Origin: 3107 sp001483205
Lineage (GTDB): Bacteria; Pseudomonadota; Alphaproteobacteria; Rhodobacterales; Rhodobacteraceae
Assembly: GCA_964291375.2 (NCBI GenBank)
Contig: OZ219809.1
Coordinates: 682,001 to 746,000, forward strand
DNA length: 64,000 nt
Direction of reading: 5' to 3'
Shown here one piece after another: positions 8,107 to 16,977 of the stretch (the stretch's first letter is position 1; each line of letters opens with the position of its first letter). The notes below the pieces were generated by a model. That model was given only the letters and a program-made list of their open reading frames with translations, did not search any database and was not told the DNA's origin. Made by a program: the position numbers and the translations under genes.

Positions 8107-8843
8107 TTGATACCCTGAAGCCGGTGGCGGACAATCTGTGGGTGATTGACGGCCCGGCGATCCGGTTCCGGGGGGTGGCGATTCCGGCCCGCGCGGTTGT
8201 GGCGCGGCTTGAGAACGGCGATCTGTGGGTCCATGCCCCGACACGGCTGACGCCGGAATTGCAGGCGGCGCTTGTCGCGCTCGGGCGGGTCCGGCATCTG
8301 GTTGCCCCGGCCTTTTCTGCGGTTGAGGCTCTTGCCCCGTGGCGGGCGGCGTTCCCCGAGGCCCGCGTCTGGTCGGCAGAGGCGGGCGGTGGCGGGCCGG
8401 AGCACCGCACAAAGCTGTTGAAGGCGGGCGGCGAACGTCCGTGGCGCGGACAGATCGGGCAAATCCTCGCCGAGGGGCGCGGCTCTTTTCGCGAGCCGGT
8501 GTTTTTTCATGTCCCGTCGCAAAGCCTGATCGTGTCACATCTGATTCACAATATCGAAACCGCGTGTCTGCCGGTGTGGGCGCGCCCGATGGTCTGGTTT
8601 GCGGGGACGGATTATCCGCGGGGCGGAATGCCGCCGGTGGTGAAGGCGCGGTTTCGCGGGCGTGCCGGGGCGCTGACCGATGCGGTCGAGGCGATGCTTG
8701 CCCTGGACCCGGAGCGCATCATTCTGCGCCATGGCCGGAGTTTTGACCGGGATGGCGCGGGGCGGCTGCGTCATGTGTTCCGGCGGCTGTTGCGGGACCG
8801 CGAGTGGGAGCGTTTGCTGAGCGCGGGGCGCGGCAGGGCCTGA
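8094..8843 (+). CDS. DUF4336 domain-containing protein
   Basis: 249 residues; the metallo-hydrolase-like DUF4336 pattern is seen in FDTLKPVADNLWVIDGPAIRF near the N-terminus, RVRHLVAPAFSAVEALAPW, and VVFHVPSQSLIVSHLIHNIE-like strands (the protein has FFHVPSQSLIVSHLIHN) ending in PERIILRHGRSFDRDG. Function unknown. The only in-frame ATG near the conserved N-terminus (8094) lies inside the right end of a short repeat, so the residues MQRSF are encoded by repeat DNA. Confidence 0.75.
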   Translation: MQRSFDTLKPVADNLWVIDGPAIRFRGVAIPARAVVARLENGDLWVHAPTRLTPELQAALVALGRVRHLVAPAFSAVEALAPWRAAFPEARVWSAEAGGGGPEHRTKLLKAGGERPWRGQIGQILAEGRGSFREPVFFHVPSQSLIVSHLIHNIETACLPVWARPMVWFAGTDYPRGGMPPVVKARFRGRAGALTDAVEAMLALDPERIILRHGRSFDRDGAGRLRHVFRRLLRDREWERLLSAGRGRA

Positions 8844-9135
8844 GGGTCGGGTTTTGAGTCTAAGCCCCGTCGCTGATCCCGCCCGGCGCTTGCGTCTGGC
8901 CGCGCCTTCCCGCCTCTCAATGGGGTGGGCGACACCCCCCCTATACGGGCCGGACGCGGCCCTCACCGGTCTTGTGAAACCCGTCACCCGTATCTCCGCC
9001 GGACCCGGACATCATGCAGCGGCCCCCATCAACCGGTAAACACCCGTCACAATCCCGTGGGCAGGGCTAGGCGCACGGGTGCGAAGGCCGCATGTTGCCG
9101 GGTGTCCCCCGACGACAGCCCCAGGGAGAGCGACC
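8844..9135. other. Non-coding gap with degenerate repeat modules
   Basis: Between 8877 and 8960 are an inverted copy of the module CTCAATGGGGTGGGCG and GCCCGGCGCTTGCG-like remnants of the mosaic repeats. The rest shows nothing coding. The DUF3179 gene follows with its own ribosome site. Confidence 0.5.
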
Positions 9136-10104
9136 ATGCACCGGGTGATCCGTCTTGCCACCGCCATCATCCTTGCCGCGACGACCGCACAGGCCAGCCC
9201 CGGCCTCTGGCGCGGGGAATGGCCCGACACCGATTTCAACCTCACCACCGTTGACGACTGGGCCGAGATCCTCTCAGGCGGCCCGCCCAAAGACGGTATC
9301 CCGGCCATCACCGGCCCGGCCTTCATCACCGCCGCCGAAGAGGACCGTCTGGGCGACCGGGAACCGGTGATCACGGTCGAGATCAACGGCGAAGCGCCGC
9401 GCGCCTATCCCGTCCGCTATCTGACCTGGCACGAGATCGTCAATGACCGGATCGGCGGGGTTCCGGTCGCCGTCACCTTCTGCCCGTTGTGCAATTCCGG
9501 CATGGTCTTTGACCGGCGTGTTGACGACGGGCAGGTGCTGGATTTCGGCGTGTCGGGAAAGCTCAGGCATTCCGACATGGTGATGTATGACCGCCAGACC
9601 GAAAGCTGGTGGCAACAGGCGGTTGGGGTCGGGATCGTCGGTCACTACACGGGCACCGAGCTGACGCAGCTTCCGGCCTGGATGGAAAGCTGGGCCGAAT
9701 ACCGGGCGCGCAATCCGCAGGGCATGGTGATGGACCAGCCCGGCGCGCGCAGACCCTACGGGCGCAACCCGTATCAGGGCTATGACAGCGCGCGCCGTCC
9801 GTTCCTCTATGGCGGAGAGCTGCCGCCCCATGACATTCCGCCGCTGGCCCGTGTGGTTCGGGTGGGCGCGCGCGCCTGGCCGCTGGAGCGGTTGCGGGAG
9901 GCGCAGGTGGTGCGCGAGGCCGGGGTGGTCATCAGTTGGACATCCGGGCAGGCGTCGGCGCTCGATACCGCCCTGATCGCCGAGGGGCGGGATGTCGGCT
10001 CAATCCGGGTGCGGGATGAGCAGGGCCGCGATGTGCCCCATGACGTGATGTTTGCCTTTGCTTTTCATGCCTTCTATCCGGATGGGGAATGGATGTTGCC
10101 GTGA
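9136..10104 (+). CDS. DUF3179 domain-containing exported protein
   Basis: 322 residues. Starts with a signal peptide (MHRVIRLATAIILAATTAQA, cleavage near QAS). The DUF3179 core shows AYPVRYLTWHEIVNDRIGG, VAVTFCPLCNSGMVFDR with paired cysteines, and SDMVMYDRQTESWWQQ. Biochemical role unknown. The ATG at 9136 is preceded by GGGAGAG. Convergent with tyrS across a repeat block. Confidence 0.9.
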   Translation: MHRVIRLATAIILAATTAQASPGLWRGEWPDTDFNLTTVDDWAEILSGGPPKDGIPAITGPAFITAAEEDRLGDREPVITVEINGEAPRAYPVRYLTWHEIVNDRIGGVPVAVTFCPLCNSGMVFDRRVDDGQVLDFGVSGKLRHSDMVMYDRQTESWWQQAVGVGIVGHYTGTELTQLPAWMESWAEYRARNPQGMVMDQPGARRPYGRNPYQGYDSARRPFLYGGELPPHDIPPLARVVRVGARAWPLERLREAQVVREAGVVISWTSGQASALDTALIAEGRDVGSIRVRDEQGRDVPHDVMFAFAFHAFYPDGEWMLP

Positions 10105-10423
10105 TTTTGGGGGGCGCTGCGGAATGGCAGGGGGCAGGTCATTGCAGGGCCATGACCGGTTTGCAAAGCCCTTTTCATATTGGCGCGTCGGCAACCAAAC
10201 CGTCCGCCCGGTCGCAAGACCGGGCCGCGCCGTCCCGCCCCCCGAGCGGGCCGATCGCGGCCTTTCGGGGTGTTCGCGCATCTTTCCCGGCCCGGCACCC
10301 CGAGGTCCAGCCCGTCAAAAGACCTTGCATATTGGCTCAGCCGGGCGGGACAGCGTGGACACCGATGCGCCTTTATGCAGAAGTCTCTGACCGAAGGCCC
10401 CGGCACCCCAAAGGCACCACCGC
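10105..10423. repeat. Repeat block between DUF3179 gene and tyrS
   Basis: Contains an inverted right end of the mosaic repeat (10163-10203, TTCATATTGGCGCGTCGGC then AACCAAACCGTCCGCCCGG), the hairpin CCCGGTCGCAAGACCGGG, an inverted GCGGCCTTTCGGGGTGTTCG module (10257-10277) and a complete short repeat at 10318-10386 (AAAGACCTTGCATATTGGC ... CTTTATGCAGAAGTCT). No gene is seen. Confidence 0.75.
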
Positions 10424-11677
10424 TTAACCGCCCAGCCTGACCAGCGCATGGCGTTTCCGCCCCGCGCTCAGCTTGATCGGCTCTGACAGGCGATCCGCGT
10501 CAATCATCAGCCCGGCATCGGTCAGCGGCGCATCGTTCAGCCGCGCGCCGCCCTCGGCGATCAGCCGCCGCGCCTCTTTCCCGGTTCCGGCCAGACCCGC
10601 CTGCACGAACAGCCGGACCACCGAAACCCCCGCGCCGATCTCGCCCGCGCGCAGCTCCACCGTCGGCAGGTCGTCACCCACCCCGCCCCGGTCAAACACC
10701 TCGCGGGCCGTCGCCGCCGCCGCAACAGCGGCCTCTGCCCCATGGCAGAGCGTGGTCGCCTCATTCGCCAGCACCACCTTGGCCGCGTTGATCTCGGCCC
10801 CCCCCAACGCGCCGAGCCGCGCGCATTCCGCCAACGGCAACTCTGTGTAAAGCCTCAGAAAACGCCCCACATCCGCATCCGCCGTATTCCGCCAGAACTG
10901 CCAAAAGGCATAAGGCGGGCACATACCGGCATTCAGCCACACCGCGCCGGTGGCGGTTTTGCCCATCTTTGCGCCGTCGGCGGTGGTCAGCAGGGGGGAT
11001 GTCAGCCCGTAGACCTCTTGCCGCGCCACCCGGCGGATCAGGTCAATACCACTGACGATATTGCCCCACTGGTCCGAACCGCCCATCTGGAGCACACACC
11101 GGTGACGGCGGTTGAGCTCTAGAAAATCATAGGCTTGCAGGATCATATAGTTGAATTCAAGAAAACTCAGATGCTGCGCGCGGTCAAAACGCGACTTCAC
11201 GCTTTCAAAACTCAGCATCCGGTTGACCGAGAAATGCCGCCCCGTATCGCGCAGGAAACCCAGATATTCCAGCCCGTCCAGCCATTCGGCATTGTCCAGC
11301 ATCACCGCCCCGGTGTCATCGCCCCCAAAGCGCAGGTATTTGGCAAAAACCTGCCGGATGCCGCTGATATTGATGCCGATTTGTTCGGTGCTCAACAGGG
11401 GGCGGTCCTCGGTCCTGAAACTGGGATCGCCCACTTTCGTCGTCCCGCCCCCCATCAGGATCAGCGGCTTATGCCCGGTGTTTTGCAGCCAGCGCAGCAT
11501 CATTATCTGGATCAGCGACCCGACATGGAGCGAGGCCGCGGTGGCGTCAAAACCGATATAGGCGGGCACCTGCCCCCCGGCCAGCGCCGCATCCAGCCCC
11601 CGGCGGTCGGTGCAGTCGGCCACAAAGCCGCGCTCGGTCAGGACGCGCAGGAAATCGGATTTGGGGTGGTCGGTCAT
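10424..11677 (-). CDS. tyrS: Tyrosyl-tRNA synthetase
   Basis: 417 residues, usual length. Class I synthetase charging tRNA-Tyr. HIGH-like motif in IGFDATAASLHVGSLIQ; tyrosine pocket YMILQAYDFLELN and QMGGSDQWGNI; the KMSKS loop reads KMGKT; a C-terminal S4 RNA-binding domain begins around LPTVELRAGEIGAGVSV and ends SAGRKRHALVRLGG. Divergent from anmK with only about 80 bases between. Confidence 0.96.
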   Translation of the reverse strand: MTDHPKSDFLRVLTERGFVADCTDRRGLDAALAGGQVPAYIGFDATAASLHVGSLIQIMMLRWLQNTGHKPLILMGGGTTKVGDPSFRTEDRPLLSTEQIGINISGIRQVFAKYLRFGGDDTGAVMLDNAEWLDGLEYLGFLRDTGRHFSVNRMLSFESVKSRFDRAQHLSFLEFNYMILQAYDFLELNRRHRCVLQMGGSDQWGNIVSGIDLIRRVARQEVYGLTSPLLTTADGAKMGKTATGAVWLNAGMCPPYAFWQFWRNTADADVGRFLRLYTELPLAECARLGALGGAEINAAKVVLANEATTLCHGAEAAVAAAATAREVFDRGGVGDDLPTVELRAGEIGAGVSVVRLFVQAGLAGTGKEARRLIAEGGARLNDAPLTDAGLMIDADRLSEPIKLSAGRKRHALVRLGG

Positions 11678-11761
11678 TTTTCATCCATGGTTCGGGCGGG
11701 CAAGACGCGGTATGACGCGGTAAGGCGTGGTATATCGGGGCAGGCGGCAAAGGAAAAGGCC

Positions 11762-12862
11762 ATGTTGAGGGCAGAGCGATTGCGGGTTGTCGGGGCGATG
11801 TCGGGCACCTCGCTTGACGGGGTGGATGCGGCGATGGTGCGGACCGACGGGCGCGGGTTTCTGGAGTTCGGGCCGACCGCCTATCGCCCTTACAGCAGGG
11901 ACGAGCGCGCGGTGATCGCGGCGGCGCTGGGGCGCTGGCCGGGGGAGCCGGGCGTGGCGGCGGCGGCAGAGGTCGTCGGGGCCGCCCATGGCGCGCTGCT
12001 GTCCGGGTTTGAGGGCGCAGAGCTGATCGGGTTTCACGGCCAGACCCTGGCCCATGATCCGCGCGGGCGCGGCACCCATCAGGCGGGCGACGGGCAGGCT
12101 CTGGCGGCGCGCCTGGGGGTTACCGTGGTGTGGGATTTCCGGTCTGAGGACATCGAGGCAGGGGGGGAGGGCGCGCCGCTCGCCCCGTTCTTTCATCACG
12201 CCTGTGCCCGGCATCTGGGGCTGCGGGGGGCAGTGGCGTTCCTCAATCTCGGGGGGGTCGGCAACCTGACATGGGTGGATACGGGCCGCGAACAGCCCGA
12301 GGAAGACGGTGCCCTGATTGCCTTTGATACCGGCCCCGCGAATGCGCCGCTGGATGATCTGGTGATGGAGCGGCGGCAGTGGCGGTTCGATGCGGGCGGG
12401 GCGCTGGCGGCAGAGGGCCGGGCGGATCAGCGCATTGTCGCCGATGTGCTGGGCCGGGCGTGGTTTCGCCGTGCGCCGCCGAAATCGCTCGACCGGGATG
12501 ATTTTGCCGGTTTGCAGGGGGCGGTGCGGGCGCTTGATGATGCCGATGCTGCGGCGACGCTGACGGCGGTTGCGGCGGCCTCTGCCGCGCGGGGGCTGGA
12601 GCATTGCCCGACGCGGCCAGAGAGGGTTCTGGTGACCGGCGGCGGGCGGCGGAACCCGGTGCTGATGGCGATGCTGGCGGCGCTGGCCGGGTGCCCGGTG
12701 GGGCCGGTCGAGGACGTGGGGCTGAACGGCGACATGTTAGAGGCGCAGGCGTTTGCCTGGCTTGCGGTGCGGGTGGCGCGGGGGCTGCCGACCTCTGCCC
12801 CCGGCACGACCGGGGTGCGGCGGGCGACATGCGGGGGGCGGGTGAGTGCGCCGTCCGGCTGA
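11762..12862 (+). CDS. anmK: Anhydro-N-acetylmuramic acid kinase AnmK
   Basis: 366 residues. Phosphorylates 1,6-anhydro-MurNAc during peptidoglycan recycling. ATP-binding GAMSGTSLDGVDAAMVRTDG near the N-terminus, then IGFHGQTLAHDPRG, FLNLGGVGNLTW and DTGPANAPLDDLV, all typical of AnmK. The start at 11762 leaves MLRAERLRVVGAMSGTS; the open frame upstream is antisense to tyrS. The divergent tyrS-anmK pair is common in alphaproteobacteria. A repeat array starts straight after the stop. Confidence 0.94.
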   Translation: MLRAERLRVVGAMSGTSLDGVDAAMVRTDGRGFLEFGPTAYRPYSRDERAVIAAALGRWPGEPGVAAAAEVVGAAHGALLSGFEGAELIGFHGQTLAHDPRGRGTHQAGDGQALAARLGVTVVWDFRSEDIEAGGEGAPLAPFFHHACARHLGLRGAVAFLNLGGVGNLTWVDTGREQPEEDGALIAFDTGPANAPLDDLVMERRQWRFDAGGALAAEGRADQRIVADVLGRAWFRRAPPKSLDRDDFAGLQGAVRALDDADAAATLTAVAAASAARGLEHCPTRPERVLVTGGGRRNPVLMAMLAALAGCPVGPVEDVGLNGDMLEAQAFAWLAVRVARGLPTSAPGTTGVRRATCGGRVSAPSG

Positions 12863-13744
12863 GTCAATAGGTCAGAGGTGCTGACCTTATCCGCGGATAA
12901 GGGCGGCCCCTTTGCCGGGACAGAGGCGCGAGCAGTCCGAAAGGCCGCGTCCTGCTTGCACGGGGAGGCGCGCGCCGCCCACCCCATCGAAGGGTGAGGC
13001 CCGTCTCGGAAACGGTCCGGTGGACCGTTTCAGGGCCGAACGGGCGGAGCCCTATGACGGCGCGGCCCGGCGCAAGCGCCGGGCGGGATCAAAAACAGGA
13101 ATTGGACTCAAAATTTAGACGTTATACTATATGTCAGAGATGTTGACCTTATCCGCGGATAAGCCGCGCCCGTTGCCGGAACAGATGCGCGAACAATCCG
13201 AAGGGCAGCGCCCGGCCTGGCGGGTGCAAAGCGCCCGCCAGGCCGGGCGCTGCCCGATCTTGCGACCGGGCAGGACGGGTTGGCCACTGACGCGCCAATA
13301 GGTCAGAGGTCTTGCCCTTATCCGCGGATAAGCCACGCCCCTATTGCCAGAACAGAGGCGCGGCCCGGTCTTACGACCGGGCGGGACAGGTTGGCCACTG
13401 GCGCACCAATAGGTCAGCAGTCCTGCCCTTATCCGCGGATAAGCCGCGCCCCTATTGCCAGAACAGAGGCGCGACCCGGTCTTGCGACCGGGCGGGACAG
13501 GTTGGCCACTGACGCGCCAATAGGTCAGAGGTGTTGCCCTTATCCGCGGATAAGCGGCCCCTTCTGACCTTATCCGCGGATAAGCCGCCCCCTCTGACCT
13601 TACCCGCGGATAAGCCGCGCCCCTCTGACCTTACCCGCGGGTAAGGTTGCAGCCCCTTTGCCGGAACAGATGTGCGAGCAGTCCGAAAGGCCGCGTCCGG
13701 CCCCATCTTGCGACCGGGCGAGCTGTTTGCCCGCCGATCCGCTA
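12863..13744. repeat. Palindrome array: eight 16-bp palindromes in a mosaic repeat region
   Basis: An 880-base gene-less stretch. CTTATCCGCGGATAAG is exact at 12886, 13148, 13317, 13428, 13539 and 13569; a one-base variant is at 13599; a compensated palindromic variant CTTACCCGCGGGTAAG is at 13630. Two near-identical 111-bp tandem units span 13317-13538; the last four palindromes are spaced by 30, 30 and 31 bases. The modules CCAATAGGTCAGAGGT, GCGCGAGCAGTCCGAAAGG and CCCGGTC-TTRC-GACCGGG sit between. A frame across the tandem units is open only because 111 is divisible by 3. Confidence 0.9.
13203..13255. repeat. Perfect 22-bp inverted repeat (hairpin)
   Basis: GGGCAGCGCCCGGCCTGGCG begins the left arm (13203-13224); the exact reverse complement is at 13234-13255, separated by the 9-base loop TGCAAAGCG. 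A related but less perfect structure with the same outer arms (GGGCAGCGCCCG ... CGGGCGCTGCCC) lies near 56216-56275. Confidence 0.9.
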
Positions 13745-15031
13745 TTATGCAGGTGCCTTTCTCAGCACCGCCCGCCCCGCGTAAACGGCGGTTTCCTCCA
13801 GCTCCCCGGCAATGCGGATCAACTGGTTGTATTTCGCCAGCCGGTCAGACCGGGCCAGCGAGCCGGTCTTGATCTGGCCGCAGTTGGTGGCCACGGCCAG
13901 ATCAGCAATCGTCGCGTCCTCGGTTTCACCGGAACGGTGCGACATCACACAGGCTATGCGGTTGCGATGGGCCATATCAACGGCGGCAAGGGTTTCCGTC
14001 AGCGTGCCGATCTGATTGACCTTGACCAGCAATGCGTTGGCGCAGCCCTTGTCGATGCCCTCGGCAAGCCGGGCCGGGTTGGTCACGAACAGGTCATCGC
14101 CGACAAGCTGCACCCGGTCGCCCAGGGTTTCGGTCAGGGTTTGCCACCCCTGCCAATCATCCTCGGCGCACCCGTCCTCGATCGAGGCAATCGGATAGTC
14201 GTTCACCAGCGCCGCCAGCCAGGTGGCATTTTCATCCGGGCTGAGAGATTTTCCTTCCCCGACAAGCTCGTATCTGCCGCCCTTAAAGTATTCCGTGGCC
14301 GCGCAGTCAAGGGCCAGCCAGATGTCCCCGCCCGGCGTGTAACCGGCCTTCTCTATAGATTTCACAATGAAATCAAGGGCGTCTCTGGTGGAATTGAGGT
14401 TAGGGGCAAAGCCGCCTTCGTCTCCGACACCCGTGCTGTGGCCCGCCGCTGAAAGCTCTGCCTTCAGGGTGTGAAAGACCTCTGCCCCCATGCGCACCGC
14501 ATCGGTGAGGCTTTCCGCGCCTGCGGGCATAATCATAAATTCCTGAATATCTATAGGGTTATCAGCATGTTGTCCGCCGTTGATGATGTTCATCATCGGC
14601 ACCGGCAGCACTCTGGCCGACACCCCGCCGACATAGCGATACAGGGGTTGGGCACTGAAATCGGCGGCTGCTTTGGCCACCGCCAGCGACACGCCCAGAA
14701 TGGCGTTCGCCCCCAGACGGCCCTTGTTGTCGGTGCCGTCCAGTTCGGTCATCGCGCTGTCGATGGCGGTCTGTTCGGTGGCGTCAAAGCCGGTCAGGGT
14801 GTCGGCGATCTCTCCGTTGACGGCTTCGACGGCCCCGAGCACCCCCTTGCCCAGATAGCGGGACGGGTCGCCGTCGCGTTTCTCGACCGCTTCATGCGCC
14901 CCGGTTGAGGCGCCGGATGGCACCGCCGCCCGGCCCATGGTGCCGTCTTCGAGGATCACATCGACCTCGACCGTCGGGTTGCCGCGGCTGTCGAGGATTT
15001 CACGTCCGATGATGTCGAGAATGGTGCTCAT
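13745..15031 (-). CDS. eno: Enolase
   Basis: 428 residues. Dehydrates 2-phosphoglycerate to phosphoenolpyruvate. Clear motifs: REILDSRGNPTVEVDV, PSGASTGAHEAVEKRDGD, MMNIINGGQHADNPIDIQEF, GDEGGFAPNL, the metal-binding SIEDGCAEDDW, and SHRSGETEDATIADLAVA with GQIKTGSLARSDR. The last codons (AAG GCA CCT GCA TAA) run into the repeat end CCTGCATAATAGCGG, so the stop codon is supplied by the repeat. Confidence 0.97.
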   Translation of the reverse strand: MSTILDIIGREILDSRGNPTVEVDVILEDGTMGRAAVPSGASTGAHEAVEKRDGDPSRYLGKGVLGAVEAVNGEIADTLTGFDATEQTAIDSAMTELDGTDNKGRLGANAILGVSLAVAKAAADFSAQPLYRYVGGVSARVLPVPMMNIINGGQHADNPIDIQEFMIMPAGAESLTDAVRMGAEVFHTLKAELSAAGHSTGVGDEGGFAPNLNSTRDALDFIVKSIEKAGYTPGGDIWLALDCAATEYFKGGRYELVGEGKSLSPDENATWLAALVNDYPIASIEDGCAEDDWQGWQTLTETLGDRVQLVGDDLFVTNPARLAEGIDKGCANALLVKVNQIGTLTETLAAVDMAHRNRIACVMSHRSGETEDATIADLAVATNCGQIKTGSLARSDRLAKYNQLIRIAGELEETAVYAGRAVLRKAPA

Positions 15032-15139
15032 GGCGGTGTCCTGAAGAGTTGCGGGGTCGGGGGCAGCTATAGCAGGGGCGGCGGGAATGTAAACGGCTGG
15101 GGTGGCGGATTGCGTGGCGGCGTGAAAGAGGAAAGGGCC

Positions 15140-16000
15140 TCACTCCGCCGACAGCGCGCGGGCAAGGGCGCAAAACCCCTCGACAGAGACCTGCTCGGCC
15201 CGGTCGGTCGGGGCCAGGCCCGCCGCAATCAGGTGCTCGCCGATCTTAGGCGACAGGGATTTCAGCGCCGTGCGCAACATCTTGCGGCGCTGGTTGAACG
15301 CAACCCTGACCACCTGCGACAGCACATCCGGAGCCGCCGGGAACAGCGGCCTGTCCCGCCGCACCAGATGCACCACTGCCGAATGAACCTTCGGCGGCGG
15401 ACTGAACGCCCCCGGCGGCAGGGTCAGAACCATCCGCGCCTCGCACCGCCATTGCGCCAGCACCGCCAGCCGCCCGTAAGCCTTGCCCCCCGGCCCTGCC
15501 GTGATCCGCTCTGCGACCTCTTTCTGGAACATCAGCGTCAGGCTCTGCCAGAAGGGGGGCCAGTGCTCCGGCGTCAGCCAGCGGATCAACAGTTCCGTGC
15601 CGATATTATAGGGCAGGTTGGCCACCACGCGCACCGGCGGGGTCAGGCCCTCCGGCAGGCTGTGCCCGAGCGCATCGCCGTGGATCACCCTTAGCCGGTC
15701 CGGGCAGGCGGCGGCAATTTTGGCCAAGGCAGGCAGGCAACGGGCGTCTTTCTCCACCGCCACCACCCGGCGCGCGCCCGCGGCAAGCAGGGCACGGGTC
15801 AGCCCGCCGGGGCCGGGGCCGACCTCCAGCACATCGCACCCGGTCAGATCACCGGCCAGATGCGCAATCCGGGCGGTCAGGTTCATATCCAGCAGGAAGT
15901 TCTGGCCGAGGGATTTTCGCGCCGCCAGCCCGTGGTCGCGGATGACCCGGCTGAGCGGGGGCAGGGCGTCAAGGCCGCTTATGTCACTCATATCACTCAT
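15140..16000 (-). CDS. rsmA: 16S rRNA dimethyladenosine transferase RsmA (KsgA)
   Basis: 286 residues. Dimethylates two adjacent adenosines near the 3' end of 16S rRNA using SAM. Contains KSLGQNFLLDMNLTARIA, the SAM-binding VLEVGPGPGGLTRALL, and the catalytic NLPYNIGTELLIRW, with GAFSPPPKVHSAVVHL and FNQRRKMLRTALKSL near the C-terminus. Its ATG overlaps the pdxA stop (ATGA), placing it last in the lptF-lptG-lptD-surA-pdxA-rsmA run. Confidence 0.96.
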   Translation of the reverse strand: MSDMSDISGLDALPPLSRVIRDHGLAARKSLGQNFLLDMNLTARIAHLAGDLTGCDVLEVGPGPGGLTRALLAAGARRVVAVEKDARCLPALAKIAAACPDRLRVIHGDALGHSLPEGLTPPVRVVANLPYNIGTELLIRWLTPEHWPPFWQSLTLMFQKEVAERITAGPGGKAYGRLAVLAQWRCEARMVLTLPPGAFSPPPKVHSAVVHLVRRDRPLFPAAPDVLSQVVRVAFNQRRKMLRTALKSLSPKIGEHLIAAGLAPTDRAEQVSVEGFCALARALSAE

Positions 16001-16977
16001 GCCGCTGCCCGTGCCGCCGCCATCCGCGCCGCCAGCCGCAGGGCCTCGATCAGGCTTGTCGGATTGGCCCGCCCGGTCCCGGCGATGTCAAACGCGGTGC
16101 CGTGATCGGGCGAGGTGCGGATGATCGGCAGGCCAAGGGTCACGTTCACGCCGTGGTCGAAATCCAGTGTCTTCACTGGGATCAGCGCCTGATCGTGATA
16201 CATGCAGACAGCAACATCATAGCGCGCACGGGCGGCGGCGTGAAACATTGCGTCGGCAGAGTGCGGCCCGGTGATCTGCCAGCCCTCTTTGTCGCGCAGC
16301 CCGGCAATGACCGGGGCGATGATGGTGGCCTCTTCGCTTCCCATGACGCCGCCCTCGCCCGCATGGGGGTTGAGACTGGCAACCGCGATGCGCGGCGCGG
16401 GTAGTCCGAAATCCCGGATCAGCCCTGCACGGGTGATCCGCAGGGTGTGTTCCAGCAGTTCCGGGGTCAGGGCGCGGGCGGCCTCTGTCAGAGGCATATG
16501 GATGGTGACCGGCACGACCCGCAGATGCGGCCCGGCCAGCAGCATCACCACCCGCCTGATGCCGCAAAGCGCGGCCAGATACTCGGTATGCCCCGGATAG
16601 GCGAACCCGGCCCCGTCCTTCAGCGCCTTTTTGTGGACGGGCGCGGTGCAGAGGGCCGCCGCCGCGCCTGCCTGCACCAGCCCGACCCCCCGCGCGATCA
16701 CGTCAAGCACCGCCTGCGCGTTCTGCGGGGCGGGTTGTCCGGGATGCGCCGGGGCGGGGAAATCATGGGGCAGCACCGGCAGACCGGTTGCCGCCGCCTG
16801 CGCGGTATGTGATGGCTCGCGGATGGGGACGACCGGCGCGCCCTTCGGCAGATGCCCCGGATCACCGATCAGAAAAAACGGCAGGTCCGGCCCCAGTTCC
16901 TGCCACGCCCTGACCGCCAGTTCGGGGCCGACGCCCGCCGGTTCGCCGCAGGTCAGTGCAACGGGCGCGGGCGTCAC
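15997..16977 (-). CDS. pdxA: 4-hydroxythreonine-4-phosphate dehydrogenase PdxA
   Basis: 326 residues. Oxidises 4-phosphohydroxy-L-threonine in pyridoxal phosphate synthesis. Motifs: ALTCGEPAGVGPELAVRAW at the start, TAPVHKKALKDGAGFAYPGHTEYLA, ASLNPHAGEGGVMGSEE and the metal site MYHDQALIPVKTLDFDHGVN with TSPDHGTAFDIAG. The start is GTG at 16977, overlapping the surA stop (GTGA); the longer frame upstream is antisense clutter. Confidence 0.95.
   Translation of the reverse strand: MTPAPVALTCGEPAGVGPELAVRAWQELGPDLPFFLIGDPGHLPKGAPVVPIREPSHTAQAAATGLPVLPHDFPAPAHPGQPAPQNAQAVLDVIARGVGLVQAGAAAALCTAPVHKKALKDGAGFAYPGHTEYLAALCGIRRVVMLLAGPHLRVVPVTIHMPLTEAARALTPELLEHTLRITRAGLIRDFGLPAPRIAVASLNPHAGEGGVMGSEEATIIAPVIAGLRDKEGWQITGPHSADAMFHAAARARYDVAVCMYHDQALIPVKTLDFDHGVNVTLGLPIIRTSPDHGTAFDIAGTGRANPTSLIEALRLAARMAAARAAA

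Noticed and set aside
10052..10440. Several plus-strand open frames between the DUF3179 gene and tyrS
   Set aside because: They are overlapping frames in GC-rich repeat sequence with no coding character.
10424..11677. tyrS inactive because its KMSKS loop reads KMGKT
   Set aside because: KMGKT-type loops are a normal variant in this TyrRS family.
12886..12901. CTTATCCGCGGATAAG as paired DnaA boxes marking an origin
   Set aside because: Half-sites read TTATCCGCG, not the DnaA consensus TTATNCACA, and there is no dnaA, dnaN, parA or AT-rich unwinding region near.
13280..13567. Open frame coding a protein with a 37-residue repeat
   Set aside because: It exists only because the tandem unit is 111 bases, divisible by three. 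It lies wholly in intergenic repeat DNA and has no ribosome site or homologous look.
12863..13744. CRISPR array
   Set aside because: The repeated unit is a palindrome within 30- or 111-bp units whose 'spacers' are also repeated. There are no unique spacers of uniform length and no cas genes in the window.
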